DNA of 64,000 nt from Arctopsyche grandis (GCF_051622035.1 NC_135360.1:7492001-7556000), one strand, 5' to 3'; shown: positions 46,080 through 58,509, counted from the stretch's first letter. The notes: generated by a model not told the origin, from the letters alone. Made by a program: numbers and translations.

Positions 46080-47370
46080 TATAAAAAAGGCTGGTTACTG
46101 TAGTCAAAAAATTATTGTATTTTATTTTAAATTTTAGAATAATTGAAAGCATTTAAACGATGGGAATATTTTTGGATTTTTTCTCGCTTAAAGTTAAACT
46201 TACATACATTATTAACTGTATCTTGATTTGATCGAATTTTATTTTAAAATTATTAAATATTAAAATTTTTTAAAAAATAATTTTTTAACAACGATTTACA
46301 AATTTTAAAATTTAAATTGAGTTTATTTATTTTTTAAATTAAAATAATAATAAACTGTCATTAAAAATTACTTACATATTATATTGATTGTTTTTTCACA
46401 TTAAAAATTGTTGTATGAAAAGATTGGTAAGCCCTGTCTCAAAAATAATATTTTAAGCGTGCAATATTTATAGCATTAAGACTTTTAAATTTTATTTCCA
46501 ACTCAAAAAAAATTTTTGTATAAAAAGCCTGGTTACCCTAGTCAAAAAATTATCATATTTTTAATTTTGCAATAATTTATATCACAGAGATGATGGTAAT
46601 ATTTTTAGATGTTTTCTAGCTTTACAAAAAATGTTATATAAAAAGTTTGGTTACCCTACTCCAAAAAACTATTTTATTTTAAATTTTGTCATCATTTATA
46701 GTATAAAAACTATAGGAATATTTAAAAATTTTATTTTCAACTTGAAGAAATTTTTTGAATAAAAAAGGCTGGTTACCCTAGTCAAAATATTATTATATTT
46801 GAAATTTTGGAATAATTTATATCGCAGAGATGATTGTAATATTTTTAGATGTTTTCTAGCTTTAAAAAAAATGTTATATAAAAAGTTTGGTTACCCTACT
46901 CCAAAAAACTATTTTATTTTAAATTTTGTCATCATTTTTGGCATAAAAACTATAGGAATATTTTTAAATTTTATTTTCAAATTGAAGAAATTTTTTGAAT
47001 AAAAAAAGGCTGGTTACCCTAGTGAAAATATTATTATATTTAAAATTTTGCAATCATTTATAGCCCAAAAATGATTTCAATAATTTTTCTTTTTTTCTGA
47101 CTTCATCTGATTTTGTTGTATAAAAAAAGTTTGGTCACCCCAGTCCAAAAATTATTTTATTTTAATTTTTACAATTATTTATAGCTAAAAGACGATGCTA
47201 TATTTTTAGATTTTTTTTCCCACTTCAAAAATTTTTTTCTATAAAAAAAGGATGGTTACCCTGGTACAAAAAATTATTGCATTTTAAATTTTGCAATTAA
47301 TTTTATCGTTAAGATGATGAGAATATTTTAAAAATTTTTTTCAATTCAAAAATTTTATTATATAAAAAAA
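46080..47370 (+). repeat. satellite-like array, right arm, with 241-bp dimers
   Basis: GGTTACCCTAGTCAAAA and its variant GGTTACCCTACTCCAAAA alternate at 46531, 46649, 46771, 46889, 47012, 47132 (GGTCACCC) and 47254, spacing 118-123 bp. The A-type and B-type monomers form dimers. The dimers 46531-46770 and 46771-47011 are nearly identical over 240 bp, while monomers within a dimer are much more diverged: a small higher-order repeat. Confidence 0.85.
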
Positions 47371-47811
47371 GTAAATCAAGATTTTCAGATGACCTTTAAC
47401 CGATGACGAGATCATCTCAGCGTTAAAATAAATACATATAGATATACATACACACATATAGATATGTATGCATACATATATGTATGGGAATTTGCTTTTG
47501 TTTGCGTGTATGTACACAAAGCGCAAGCTAATTTTATTCACGTATATACGCGTGAGCGGACTTTTACTCAAAGTTTTTATTCACGCATATACGCGTGAGC
47601 GGACCGTAAAGTGTTAATATACTTCTTTTGTTTCTTTTATATTTTTGCAAGATAAATTAGAGCGTCTAAACACAACATTACAAAAATCGAATCCTCGGCG
47701 GTAGTTATCTAGGGTTTGTTTGGATTAGCTACAATTTTTATACCTGCTTTCTATTGGATTTATAAATAATTCTATTTAGAAATGTTGGCGAATAGCACTC
47801 AAAGGGCTAAC

Positions 47812-48060
47812 ATTTAATCTTTTGTCCCGACTGCAATTTTTTCTTCACTCGGCCCTGCGTGAAACTAATAAAACGTATGCATTTGGCGTAACGGATTTTC
47901 CTAATATCAAACCGACTCCAACTACGGCCAAAGATCCACGATTTCACAGCCCTGATATAATTAGTCAAATTGCAAAACGATTTCCTGTTCCTAACGTGTG
48001 AGTTGGGTTTAATTTTGAAATCGGAACATGGTCGCGCAAAAGTCAACTAGGACCTGCGGC
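47812..48060. other. flank with a hAT-end fragment
   Basis: 47915-47960 (ACCGACTCCAACTACGGCC..CACAGCCCTG) is a minus-strand fragment of the CAGGGCTGTGGAGTCGG repeat. Otherwise no feature. Confidence 0.35.
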
Positions 48061-48466
48061 AGCGAAAAATTCAAAATTCAAATCACAGCAGTCGAGCTCG
48101 AGAAAGGAGAGAGCTGGAGTAGGGAAGGGTAGAAATAACGAGCGGGTAGGGTAGGGGGGAGGGGTTGAGCTAACGAGAGCGCACAGACTCCGTTTGTCGT
48201 GTGTCGTGTGTCGTGTGTCGTGTCTCGTCGGCAGTCAGTCGGCGGCGCGCTTTCGAAGCCGACGGGCGTCTGTCCGCTGGGCGCTCGTCGTCGCCCTCGC
48301 TCTCGCCCTCGCACTCGCACTCGCACTCGCCCTCGCCCTTGCTCTGGCTCTGGCTCTAGCTCTAGCTCTCGCCGTGTCGCCGTGTCGCCTCGCTCGCCCG
48401 CCTTCGCTCTTCGCCAATTCGCTGATTCGCCGATTCTCCACCGAACGCATCGGCCATCGCATCGAA
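48061..48466 (+). promoter_or_regulatory. GC/CpG-rich promoter and 5' UTR of the 48.5 kb gene
   Basis: A sharp rise in GC and CpG content at 48,080-48,760 in an AT-rich surrounding. It includes a short TCGTGTG tandem run (48197-48226) and a CTCGCN hexamer tract. It directly precedes a first coding exon. No TATA box is obvious; a TATA-less promoter is likely. Confidence 0.5.
48291..48372 (+). repeat. degenerate CTCGCN hexamer repeat
   Basis: About thirteen hexamers of the type CTCGCC, CTCGCA, CTGGCT and CTAGCT. In the frame of the downstream exon they would code an alternating Ala-Leu run, open from an ATG at 48194. Confidence 0.85.
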
Positions 48467-48550
48467 ATGTCCTACGCCAGCTACGACACGTACGACGGCA
48501 GCAAAGCCTTCAAATGGCTCGCCAACGCCACCGGCTTCCCCATAGACCTG
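48467..48550 (+). CDS. first coding exon, possible MBOAT1/2-type acyltransferase
   Basis: ATG in an AAATGTCC context, 28 codons (MSYASYDTYDGSKAFKWLAN, then ATGFPIDL), then a consensus donor CTG|GTGAGT in phase 0. The pattern YDGS..F..LA...G.P.DL before a splice site resembles the N-terminus of insect lysophospholipid acyltransferases of the MBOAT1/2 (oysgedart) group, which reacylate lysophospholipids in the ER membrane. The family next reads V/I-N-F with the first membrane helix; no such exon was found further right in the window. The identification rests on few residues. The frame is open upstream to ATG 48194, giving a possible 91-residue extension with the Ala-Leu repeat. The downstream ATG is preferred because the extension looks like translated UTR. 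Confidence 0.55.
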
Positions 48551-49394
48551 GTGAGTCCCGTTCACCTCTACTCTACCCCACTCCACCCTTCTCCTCTCCC
48601 AATATCCTTGCCACATCTCCACTCTCCACTCGTCTCATCTCGGGAGATCCCGCCCCACCCCGTCCACCCCCACCCCACCTGTCTTTGTTTTGTACGAACG
48701 TCCGCGCCTGGACGGGTCCATTCCCGTGACGTCATTCCTTTCATTCATTCACCTTGCGACCGAATCGACGCACGCTCCACACATCCACTCCACGTTTACA
48801 TGTGCAATTCAAATTTGAACCGAAAAAGAAAAAACAATTGATGTATTTTTATTATGTACGTGTTTGAATGGCGCGTGCGGCCGAACCCGGAAAGCAACAG
48901 TTTGTTCATTCACCCAAATGGATCGTCGCTCGTTTGTTTATTTACACTTGTGTGTGTATAGCGCGAAACGTTCCGGCCATAACTGTATTTATTTTTACCA
49001 TGTAAGAAGATGTGCGACTCGATTTGTTTACATTTTACGTTGGCTTCCGTGTGTGTGTATTTTTGTTCGTAATTGTTTCGTACGAATTGCTCTAGGTGTT
49101 TATACACGTTTGAAACTTCCAAATCATACGCTGTTGATTCTTATGCGATCTACTAAAAAGGAAACTGGCCTAGTTGTGTCGTGGACCATATTAGCGTGTG
49201 TTTCGTATCGACATTGAAAATGCATAGTCTTTTTATTTATTCTCTTTGAAAAGTTCATGTTGATATGAAATTCACTTTGTGTATTTTGGCCTACTTTTTT
49301 ATATTACAGCTCCGATCTGTGTAACTATTTCGGTTATTTTTAGACTCCGATTATACAATTGTCGGAATTTTAATGTTCAAAAACAAAACATATA
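48551..49394 (+). other. start of the putative first intron
   Basis: Starts with GTGAGT; the first 200 bp are C-rich. No second exon was recognised. Frames in this stretch are not supported by any domain. Confidence 0.4.
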
Positions 49395-49853
49395 GGGCGA
49401 AAACACACTGAGTGGTATGGGACGTCATGTGTCCTTGGCTTCCCACTGTGACCGTAAACAGTGGATGCTCGTTGAGGACGACCAGACCAATGCATGCAGG
49501 TAGATGGGACATGCCACACTCGTCAACTTGTTTGTCGCACACATTTCCATACATTTTTTCGTGTCGCGCAACAAGTCGGCCGACAAAGTTGCACGATGCG
49601 GCCCGGCCCAAACCGAATTCGGGTGTACTTGCACCTGCAGAATGCATATCCATATGCAATCGACTAGTTTCTTCTACATTTCTTCAAATATGGGATTCAC
49701 CGTTATCGATCACTGTCAAGCAAGGATAAAATATCACCGAAAACACTCCAGGGGGTGATTTTTGGGACTGTATACCATGTTTAGAGGTGCTGCTTTTTTT
49801 CGCATGTTTAAAGGAGTCTAACAAAAACACATACCGCCTGTGTGTTTTGGCCC
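49395..49853. mobile_element. DNA transposon/MITE with GGGC ends (459 bp)
   Basis: Left end GGGCGAAAACACACTG; right-end complement GGGCCAAAACACACAG; ATA on both sides (3-bp duplication). A 3-bp target and GGG/GGC ends would suit PIF/Harbinger. Inside: CACCGTTATCGATCACTGTC and ACCGAAAACACTCCA. A second copy in opposite orientation runs off the window at 63812. Overlapping frames through it look like shadows. Confidence 0.7.
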
Positions 49854-52800
49854 ATATTCATATGTACATGGATCTATGAACATTCAAGGAAAAAACAGTA
49901 ATTGACTTGGTCTATGATCGTATACAATTGGGTACCCTAAATGTTACTCTCGTTAATTGTCTTGTAATTTAAGCCGTACAGCAGGAATTTTTATTATTGC
50001 ATGGTTTTAAGTTGGCAACACTCGTTACTCACACAACACTAAACTCGGTCGCTAAATCCTTAGTGTACCACTTTATATTTTAAGTCTGTGGTATTAATAA
50101 ATAAAAGCTTTTAAAAGATAAAGCCAACCATTTTACTTTGTCACATTATTGGCCTTTAATTGTCATTTGCACATATACACATATTTATGATTAAAAAAAT
50201 CTCAATGCAAAACATAAGGTTCAAGAATTCTAAAAATGCATCTTTATTTGCAAACAAAAAAAATGAACATTTATTCAAATCCAATTATTAAATTGTCAAT
50301 ACATTGAACAATGTTTTGATTTTTTTCCCCTTTGTCTATGAAATCAAATTAACGCTATTTTTATATGAAGATTCGACAGTACAAAAATATAGCATATAAA
50401 ATTCAATCGAATTATTCAAAAAAGTGGTTCAAAATAATAATTAAAAAAAAATGGTCGTTGGTTTTTTATCGAATCTAATTATGTCACATTAATTTTTATG
50501 TGTTCAAAAAGATTTTTATCAAAATATCTTTCTACCACTTTTACATAACAATGCTATTTACATACCTCCTTTATTTTAAAATCCGTTTCTACGAATACTT
50601 ATTTACAAATTATTTTAAGACGTTTTCTTAAATGTGTTTCAACACGACCTGATTTTATTTTTTATAATACAACCATTAATTGTATTAACAATTGAAGTGC
50701 ATAGTGCAATTAACATACAATATTTACTCGCTTTATCATAGTTTTTGTATTATCAGATTATATGTATGCATGATTGTTTCAAAACTACAATAAATTCAAA
50801 CAACAAAAATATCTATACGTTATGAAAATCTGCGCAAAAATTAATTTCATACTTAACATATTAAAAATACTTATACACATATGTATTAACTGATTTAAAT
50901 CCTATGTCTAACGTTGGATTGTACGATCGTTATCCGAATCAAGATAGCTTTTTTATGTCGAAAAATGATATAATAATAATAATATTTTTTGTATTTTATT
51001 CATGATAATAATCGGCATTATTATTATGCTTTGGCGTGTATCATGTTTATTTTTGTTATTGTGATCATCGCTTTTCATTCATGGTTTTTCTTGGAAATTT
51101 TTTTCCCCACTCACCGGTACAGTACATCCGAATGGAATTTCTGACGCGCAAATTGTGCATTCGACCGTAAGCTATTTTTAATTGCGTGTGTGTGTGTGTA
51201 ATTTTTATTCCGATTTAGGTTAGACGAAATGTGTGTTTATGTGTGCATACTGACTAAGTCAATCGTGAAAATATGTTCATATTGCGATAAGTGGGTATAC
51301 TTAACGCTTATCAGGTATATTACTACCGTTGCTTAAAAAATACGCATTTGGCGCGTTTTTGTAATACTCGAAAGCGAGTTATTTATTGCCTGTTTTCCTA
51401 TTGCGTTTTAATGTGTTTTGAGTAATTGCTGATAATCTGTTTTGTAATAATGTTTAAAAGTATGGATGATGAATGTTTTATATATGAATATGTATATAAA
51501 CTGATGAATTGATGCTTTTGATTTCTTACTTCAATATTTGGGTCATATATGTAGCTCAATATAAACTTGAACGTAATTTGACTTCGCTTTGATGCGTTTT
51601 ACGTATTTGTTAAGAATCGGCTTTGTTTTAAAATTTTAACAGTATAGAAGATTAATCTTTTCTACGTATAAGTTGAAATTGTTGCTTGTGTTTCTGGCTT
51701 AAATATTTGGATCATATACATACATTGCTCAATATAACTTTTGACGTAATTTAACTTCGCTTTAATATGTTTTACGTATTTGTTAAGAATCGGTTTTGTA
51801 TTAAATTCTGTATTGTATTAAATTGTATTACTTTCACCTACAAAACCATTTAAATAAAATTTTAAGCCACAGAACATCGAAAGCTGAAGCTGAAAGCTTT
51901 CGACAAACATGCATACATACATATGTATGTATGTATGTCCATTTCGTATAAAAATTTCGCACATTCACCGTTTGCGTATAGCTACATTGACATTGGCTAA
52001 CAACACAATTTTTTATTTAAAATTACATTTCTTATCGTAACGTTTCGTTATGTAAACTCAATTGAGCGTATCACTGTTGTGACTTTAGCGCTAATTATTA
52101 AACAATTATAATAATAATATGCTATTATCATCTATAATATTATTAATAATGAAATGGGATCATCTTCAACACGTGACATGAGTACATATATTATATATGT
52201 ACACAAATGTCATGTTTACCCATGATTCATCAGGCGATGATCGGCTTCGAATCTAAAATGACGGTCAGGTCCATAAAATTTGATTATTTTCGTGCGTGGA
52301 AACGATGCGTTTCTCGATCTCGAGATAGATCACAACAAAAAGCGGTAACGGGTGGTTAGTTCACTTCTTTCGAACGACTAGATGTATCGTCTATGCAAAA
52401 ACTGGTCACGTATTCGTGACACTAAAATGAGTTCTCGTTCAATATTGTAATCACTATAACGGTTCTTACATTTAAATTAATAATATTTTTAATAATGTGG
52501 TATGGGATGATGATGCATTTACATCTATTTACAACCGGTGCCAGTGGAAAGGATTCGTTTAAAATCTTGACGGTATGTTAAACGTATTCGCGTTGATTAC
52601 ATTTCATTCATACTTATGTAGTAACCGGTAGTAGCACGTATTCGTGCACTCGATAAAAAGTCGGTCGACAGACTGCGCATGCGCATCGAACGATCAATCT
52701 GATAAAATAAACATTTTATATATTACTTCTGTTGTGTCCTTGTGTGGTTTTGGAAAGGAATTGACATTGATGAACCACACAAGAGGATATTGTCGCTAAC

Positions 52801-55363
52801 AACCTTGCGGTCAATTATATTTAGTAGTTTTATGCTCTTTATTCAATGTGTTATTTATCGCTGTTCTTGTCCATTGCCCCCTTATCCAACCCTCTGCGCT
52901 TCCCCTTCATTCTATCCCCGCGCGCTCCCCCGGCCACCGGTGTACAAATGAGTCTTCTGCATTCTTATGTACATATATCCGTCCACGTACAGATGAGCTA
53001 TGCTCTAATTCTGCTACTGGTATTGTTTCGGAAAATTTCAGGTCTACTAAAAACCGGTTATTCGGTGTCATTTAAAATTACCGGTAGTTTTACGCTTTCT
53101 ATCCTTCTATACTAGATCCTTTTTTTAGCCAATACTTGAACAATGGTTTAATTACGTTTTCTGTCTTTTTCTTCTTTGAAATGAAACAAATGCGGAATCT
53201 CCAATAAATTTGCATTCAATATTTTCATGAAAGATCCACGTTTTACGTATATTTTTGTGTTATTGTGTCTCTTTTATGTTATAAAACACATTTTGATAAT
53301 TATTTGGGACGCATCTTGTGAGGTTTATTTTCATATTTCGATTATCCGTGTGCGTCGGCTTATCCGTGTATTTTTACTTTTTTTTTTTACTGTTTTCGAC
53401 AACTTTTTATTTTTAATTTGTTTCGTATTTAGAACGAATTATAATTATAAGTGGCTTTTAATATTCAACTATTTTTTATGAAAATATTTTACAATGTTAT
53501 CGCAAAATTAATCTCAAAGGTCGTTTATTTTATGATAGTAATAAATGTGCCTTCTGTTTAATTGATTAGCGGAATACATTTTGTGTACGTACATATATTG
53601 TGAAATTAGGGTGACCATCTGCAATTTTTGCGGTAGCAGAGCTACGCGTATGTATGTATAGTTGGGTTTTGAAAGTCGTTTACTCTCCAAAGGTCGCCAG
53701 TCAAACAATAATTAGAAGCATTAAGAATGTTTGCCAAATATAAATATTTTTTTTTAAATATATGTAATAATTTGTATTAAATATATAAATTTGTTACAAA
53801 GACGTTTTATGAATCAAATAAATAAGTTGGAATTTAACACTAATCGGAAGTTCAGTTACTAGTTAGCAATTCTAAATATGTATACATTTTTATTATTTTT
53901 ATTTTTGTACAAATATGGTAACTCAACAGATGTTGACTCAACTCGAAAAACGCAAATCGTTAATTTCCGTCAATATTTAACGAAGTGAATGTACTAGAAT
54001 CGTGAACGAAATCAATCCTCGGAAATTGCAGATTTAAATCTGCAAAAAATAAGATATTCATGTATAAGCTGTCGAATACCAGTGGTTGGCCACTTGCTCC
54101 GATAATTGTATATGAATATGTACTAATAATTAGGTGCACGCATTCGTGCACTCGATAAAAATTGAGTTGTCAGACTGCGCATGGGCATTGTAGGTGTGAC
54201 CATCATCAGTGTGACAAAATAAGCATTTTAAATTTTAATAAACAAATAGTCGTCGCTGTAAACGCCCCTTTGCATTGTGCAACTTCTTTATCATCCGTTG
54301 CACGCAACAATTAGCAACAACAATGTCACATATTGTTGTAGTTCATGGTCATATGACAATGTACACGTCGAGTACATAAATATGTATGTAAACATAAATT
54401 TACGCGTGTATGATTCATAGGCGCTTCCGTATGCGCATGCGCTTATTTATAGTAATATAATACATATTTATGGATTTATTTTTCTTGTGTCTCCTGTATG
54501 ACATGTCTCACAAATGTGTATGTAAATTTTCGTTGTAGCAGGAAGTTTCCATGCAAATAGCGCTATCGTCCGCTGGATTAAGTTTGATTGTGATGCGTTT
54601 GTTTATTTCTCTAATTTTGAAGCTCGGGAGGATGTCGTCAAGGTGTTATTTTATTTGGTTTGGTGTTTGGATCGTTCGTTGTTTGTACGTGCTGAAGGTA
54701 ACAATATAAATGCGGTAAATCAACCGGATTCGTAAAGAAAAAAAATGGTACAGTGTCGGTCATTGGATTTTGATTTTGTAGTCTTCTGGAGACTTTACTT
54801 CCTGGCACCCTTTTGAGGGGATATGAATAGAACAAGGAAAGTATTTTTTCGAATTTTGATTCGAATCAACGATGTTCATATTAATATTAGCTAATATAGA
54901 GAAATTCGAATAAATTTTATAACCTTTCCGGCAATCATTATCTATTACTACATTTTTTATATTTTTATTTATTACAATTTTACCATAGTTATATTACGTA
55001 TTTACTCCAGAGAGTCATTAATAGAGGTAGGATAGCCAAGGGGCCACTCATTGTTCCATCGTTGTAAATCCTTTGTAAAAAAGGTTCGGCAAACCTTTAA
55101 CAATGCATTTACAACATTTGAACAATACGCGGCACCTTCTGGGTCCGGGCTTTAGTCATTACCAGACTTAGGCGGCCAGGATGCTTTGAACCCACAAAAA
55201 ATGGTTCACTATCAAGTCTGGTCATTTCGAGAGATCGGCGTGGTCGGTTTTTTTTTCGCAAAAAAAAATTGTTCACTATTGTCAAACTTTTTTTGCTCTC
55301 TTTCGAACGTTAATGAAGAGGTCTATTCTATATGGTGGCATCCTCGCTGCCTATGTTTGTTAA

Positions 55364-55601
55364 TGTTGCGTAGGGGTGGGTGGAGGATATAAAATGTAAA
55401 GCCAAAGTCGCTTCACAGCATTTATTAACTAATTAAGGAGGTCCTCGTGCAACCAGCCCTCGTTCCCATGCCAAGTGTACTTTTAAAGGACAGGTTGCTC
55501 ACTGTAGCATCCTCGATCCGTTTGTCACGTACGGTCTCACGGTCAGGAACCCACAGTCTCTCGCTTTCATTGATTGCACTTAACCGGCGGCGTACGTTAC
55601 A
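55364..55601 (-). mobile_element. solo LTR, family A copy 3 (238 bp, shorter)
   Basis: Starts TGTTGCGTAGGGGTGGGTGG and ends GGCGGCGTACGTTACA, the complements of the family A ends. The middle is different and shorter than in the copies at 29440 and 45151. Flanks GTTAA and GTAAT are at best an imperfect duplication. Confidence 0.7.
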
Positions 55602-57181
55602 GTAATTACTACCAAGCAATGAAAAATAAATGAATAACATATAATAATAAGAAAGAAACAAAAATAAAAACAATAATTTAATAAAAACAATAAATAATCT
55701 CAAATTCAACAATCCCTCAACCAGATCAGCAGATTTTAGATTTAACAAATCCAAGTTAATAGCAATGCCTTTTGATATAGGTGATGAAACCATCATATTG
55801 GTACGTGCCACAAGAGAAGAGAACAAACTGCTGCATCTAATGTATCCGAGTTGGCAGGAACATTGAAGTTCAATTCTGAAAGAATTTGACGATTGCTCAT
55901 CAAACCAGCCAGCTATTTGTCGAAAATTTTACCCAGATATAGACACAAAGTTTCGGGAGAATTTAACCCGGTTCTCCCAGTAGGAAGGCATTAGGATAGA
56001 GAGGCCGTAAATTGTCATATACATAAGTATATCTGAGAAACCTCATTCATACCAAGCTTACATATAAAAATATAGAAAATCAATGGCGTTAGGTCACCCT
56101 ACTTATACCTACACGTCTTTCAAATTTTGCGACTCGTTTGGATTCATATCCTTTTTTTGGGATTGTATATTTCTCTTTACAGCGCTGAAAAACTTCGTAG
56201 ACAATTTGTGTAGCATAGTTTATTTTCGACACGCTGCTTTATATAAAAATGGTCTCTTTTTATTATATGCTTGTCTCAGTTTTCGATTTATTGTGTTTTG
56301 TTATTAAACTTGTAGCTTATACGTTTTGAAATGTGTACATATATTATAATGCATTTAGTTTGTGAAAAAATCTATAATATGACTGGTACTGTACATTGAG
56401 CCCTTTTTAATTAGGCAATTTATATGTACTTACAGCTCGGAATTACTTTTTAATTTATTTATATGCGCATTATAGAATGCTTAAGTACACTGCGATTTGT
56501 ATTATTATATTTATATAATGGTCAATTTCATGAAAAGAGCACTAGGAGAATTTTTTGTTTATTATATACGTAGGTCAGTTTCACAAGTGGGTCTAATTTG
56601 TAGCACCGTAACATAATTCGGGACACTATATAAAATTTAAACACCAATAGTTTACGTTAATTTTATTATTAGCTCTTTTTTAAATTCTTATTTATTTATA
56701 TGTGCTCGTGTGAATGCAAAGCCGAGTCTGATGAAAAATCGCTTTTATACTGTATAACGAATTTGATTAATAGGGATATCAACAGACAGTATATATGTAT
56801 GTATGTATTCTCAACACGCAATATTTTCAACATATACAATCGTTAATAATGATTTATTTAATCATTTTTCGGTTATTGTGTGTATATAAATATTTCAACC
56901 GCTATTGAAACTGCCGAGTGTGCTCACGTTTCGAACGATTTTATTTGTCTGAATTTTAAATTGTTGCCACGCACCGCCACTGCCTGAAGAACTGATACTG
57001 CTTGCATGTATGTACGTAATTCTACTAGTGTTATCAACAGGTGGAGATAAGTGCTAGGTTTAATACATTTCAGTTTAATCGGCTAGTCGTAACTTTCAGT
57101 GGCTTAGTCCGGAAACTGTCGATCAAGGCGGTACTGCCGCTTTACTATATGTATGTACATATATATACATATGTATGTAAA

Positions 57182-57238
57182 CAGGGCTGTGGAGTCGGAG
57201 TCGTGCCAAAAAAACACGACTCCGACTACCACTTGTAG
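57182..57238. repeat. hAT-end repeat CAGGGCTGTGGAGTCGGAGT
   Basis: The first 25 bp are mirrored shortly after by CACGACTCCGACT, a small hairpin. Fragments of the same repeat occur near 42253, 47915 and 62400-62455. The CAGGGCTG.GGAGTCGG end is common in animal hAT MITEs. Confidence 0.5.
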
Positions 57239-57394
57239 TATAGTATAAGTACGCTGATTTATTAACTTTTAATTTAACTTGTTTTTCTTTCAATGATTTG
57301 TAGTAATTTTTTAGCTGTCAAAACCTGATCTAAAGTTAAAAATTATGTATTTTAAAAGGGAAATAACATTGAAACCGCATATATTATGCTTTTG

Positions 57395-57600
57395 AGCAGA
57401 GTGGTAACGCGTTCGAGTCCCACTAGAGTCTCGCTGCTGACCAGACCTTGGTTTGTGACTCCAGGTCGATCGTTTCCTACCAGTTTGCCAATTTTTATGA
57501 TTTTCATTGAAACGGTTCTTGTACAATTTGCATTTCCTTCCTATCTCTCTTGGTAATCTCAAGTTTTTCAGCGTTTTGATGTTCGCCAATTTGATTATAA
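57395..57600 (+). mobile_element. tRNA-derived SINE, copy 7 (partial)
   Basis: B box GCGTTCGAGTCCC, then CTGCTGACCAGACCTTGG, GTGACTCCAGGTCGATCG, TTTGCCAATTTTTATGATT and CATTGAAACGGTTC. The A-box end is truncated. Confidence 0.7.
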
Positions 57601-58509
57601 TTGTATATAAGCGACCTGTAAAGGCGAGTGTTCATGTTCCATGAAGGAAAAAACATTGCTATAATTCCCGTTACTCTTTACTTCCTAAGGCAAAGGATTA
57701 CTACCGAGATTATTACTAAAATTTTCTTGAACATTTTTTTTTTCGTAAAATTTCCTTCACAAGACAATAATAGAAGCTGCAGAAGATGACTTATTTCTTC
57801 TTTCTATCTTTTTGAATTCAAAAAGGCAACTGAGAGCCTCTGATGAGAATGGCTTTTAAAATACTACGTTGTTTTATATGTACATAGATCTAGTACTTTT
57901 TCCTTTCTCCTTTGAAGCATAAGCAAACAAAATCACAGTTATCGATAGTTTAATTTCAAATATTCCACATTGCATTTCCAAATAGAACTAAAATGGACTA
58001 ATAAACCATATCAAAGGGTGTGGTCAGCACGCACACACACATACAAACACATGCGGTCAAAACAACCAGATCAAAATTACACAGAAATATCGGCGATATT
58101 TTCAGCTTGCGTCAAACGAGAAGAAGCATTATTAATAAGAATCGAATACGGCTTCGTTAGATTCACTCAATTCGAGTCAATAATAAATAGATCGTCATTA
58201 ATCTAATACACAATAATCGCACGATAGAATGCGATGTTTCTGAACACCGAAATATAATATGGCCACAAACGCTCCAAAGGGCCAGGTTTCGAAATTTGAT
58301 GGCCCGTTTTGTGGGTCAAACCAGAACAACAAAAAGAAACACGAGCCCCCCCCCCCCCGCCCTTTTTATAAGGCGAGACCGGAAATTAGAATGCCACATT
58401 CATATGTATACACAGTTCTCTCCTAAGAGTAATGACCGGTATTCGGCGGACGAATGCGTCGAAACGGGATCCTTTTGTCAATTTCTATTGTTAACCTTTT
58501 TTTTGCTCT

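Larger units (their letters stand above)
44068..47617. mobile_element. nested TTAA-flanked element with inverted repeat arrays (3.5 kb)
   Basis: TTAA at 44068-44071 and 47614-47617; copy 1 of the host MITE has one ATTAA at this point, so this is a target duplication. The ends read CACCTTACCGCCTGC and, inverted from the right, CACTTTACGGTCCGC: imperfect 15-bp terminal repeats. At the right end TACGCGTGAGCGGAC occurs twice (at about 47546 and 47589). No transposase frame was found: the interior is unique AT-rich DNA (44,100-45,100) and two head-to-head repeat arrays with a solo LTR inserted. The piggyBac-like class is inferred from the TTAA target. Confidence 0.8.
43734..47811. mobile_element. 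piggyBac-like MITE, copy 2, split by a nested element
   Basis: Left part 43734-44071 begins TTAACCCTTTGAATGCTGAC and aligns with copy 1 at 31965. Right part 47614-47811 aligns with the rest of copy 1 (ACTTCTTTTGTTT, CCTCGGCGGTAGTTATCTA) and ends GCACTCAAAGGGCTAA, where the terminal TTAA has changed to CTAA. The intervening 3.5 kb is a second element inserted at an internal TTAA. Confidence 0.9.
49854..58260. other. gene-poor, AT-rich putative intron
   Basis: No exon could be supported. Two related stretches at 52633-52720 and 54135-54240 share ATTCGTGCACTCGATAAAAA and CAGACTGCGCATG. 52780-53010 resembles 5216-5480. A solo LTR is at 55364-55601, hAT-end and SINE fragments near 57.2-57.6 kb. 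The rest is low-complexity AT-rich DNA with no recognised function. Confidence 0.4.

Noticed and set aside
46531-47254. CRISPR-like regular spacing
   Set aside because: The repeats are whole ~120-bp monomers with no unique spacers, in a eukaryotic genome; this is satellite DNA.
48235-48622. Frames with Arg-Ala or Arg-Thr runs in the CpG-rich block
   Set aside because: Alternative-frame translations of the CTCGCN repeat and C-rich intron start; no conserved features.
55602-55940. Protein-like minus-strand stretch beside the LTR (AGWFDEQSSNSFRIELQ)
   Set aside because: Considered as an ABC transporter or retroelement internal fragment. The frame has an upstream stop, the similarity is too short, and a second frame looks equally protein-like.
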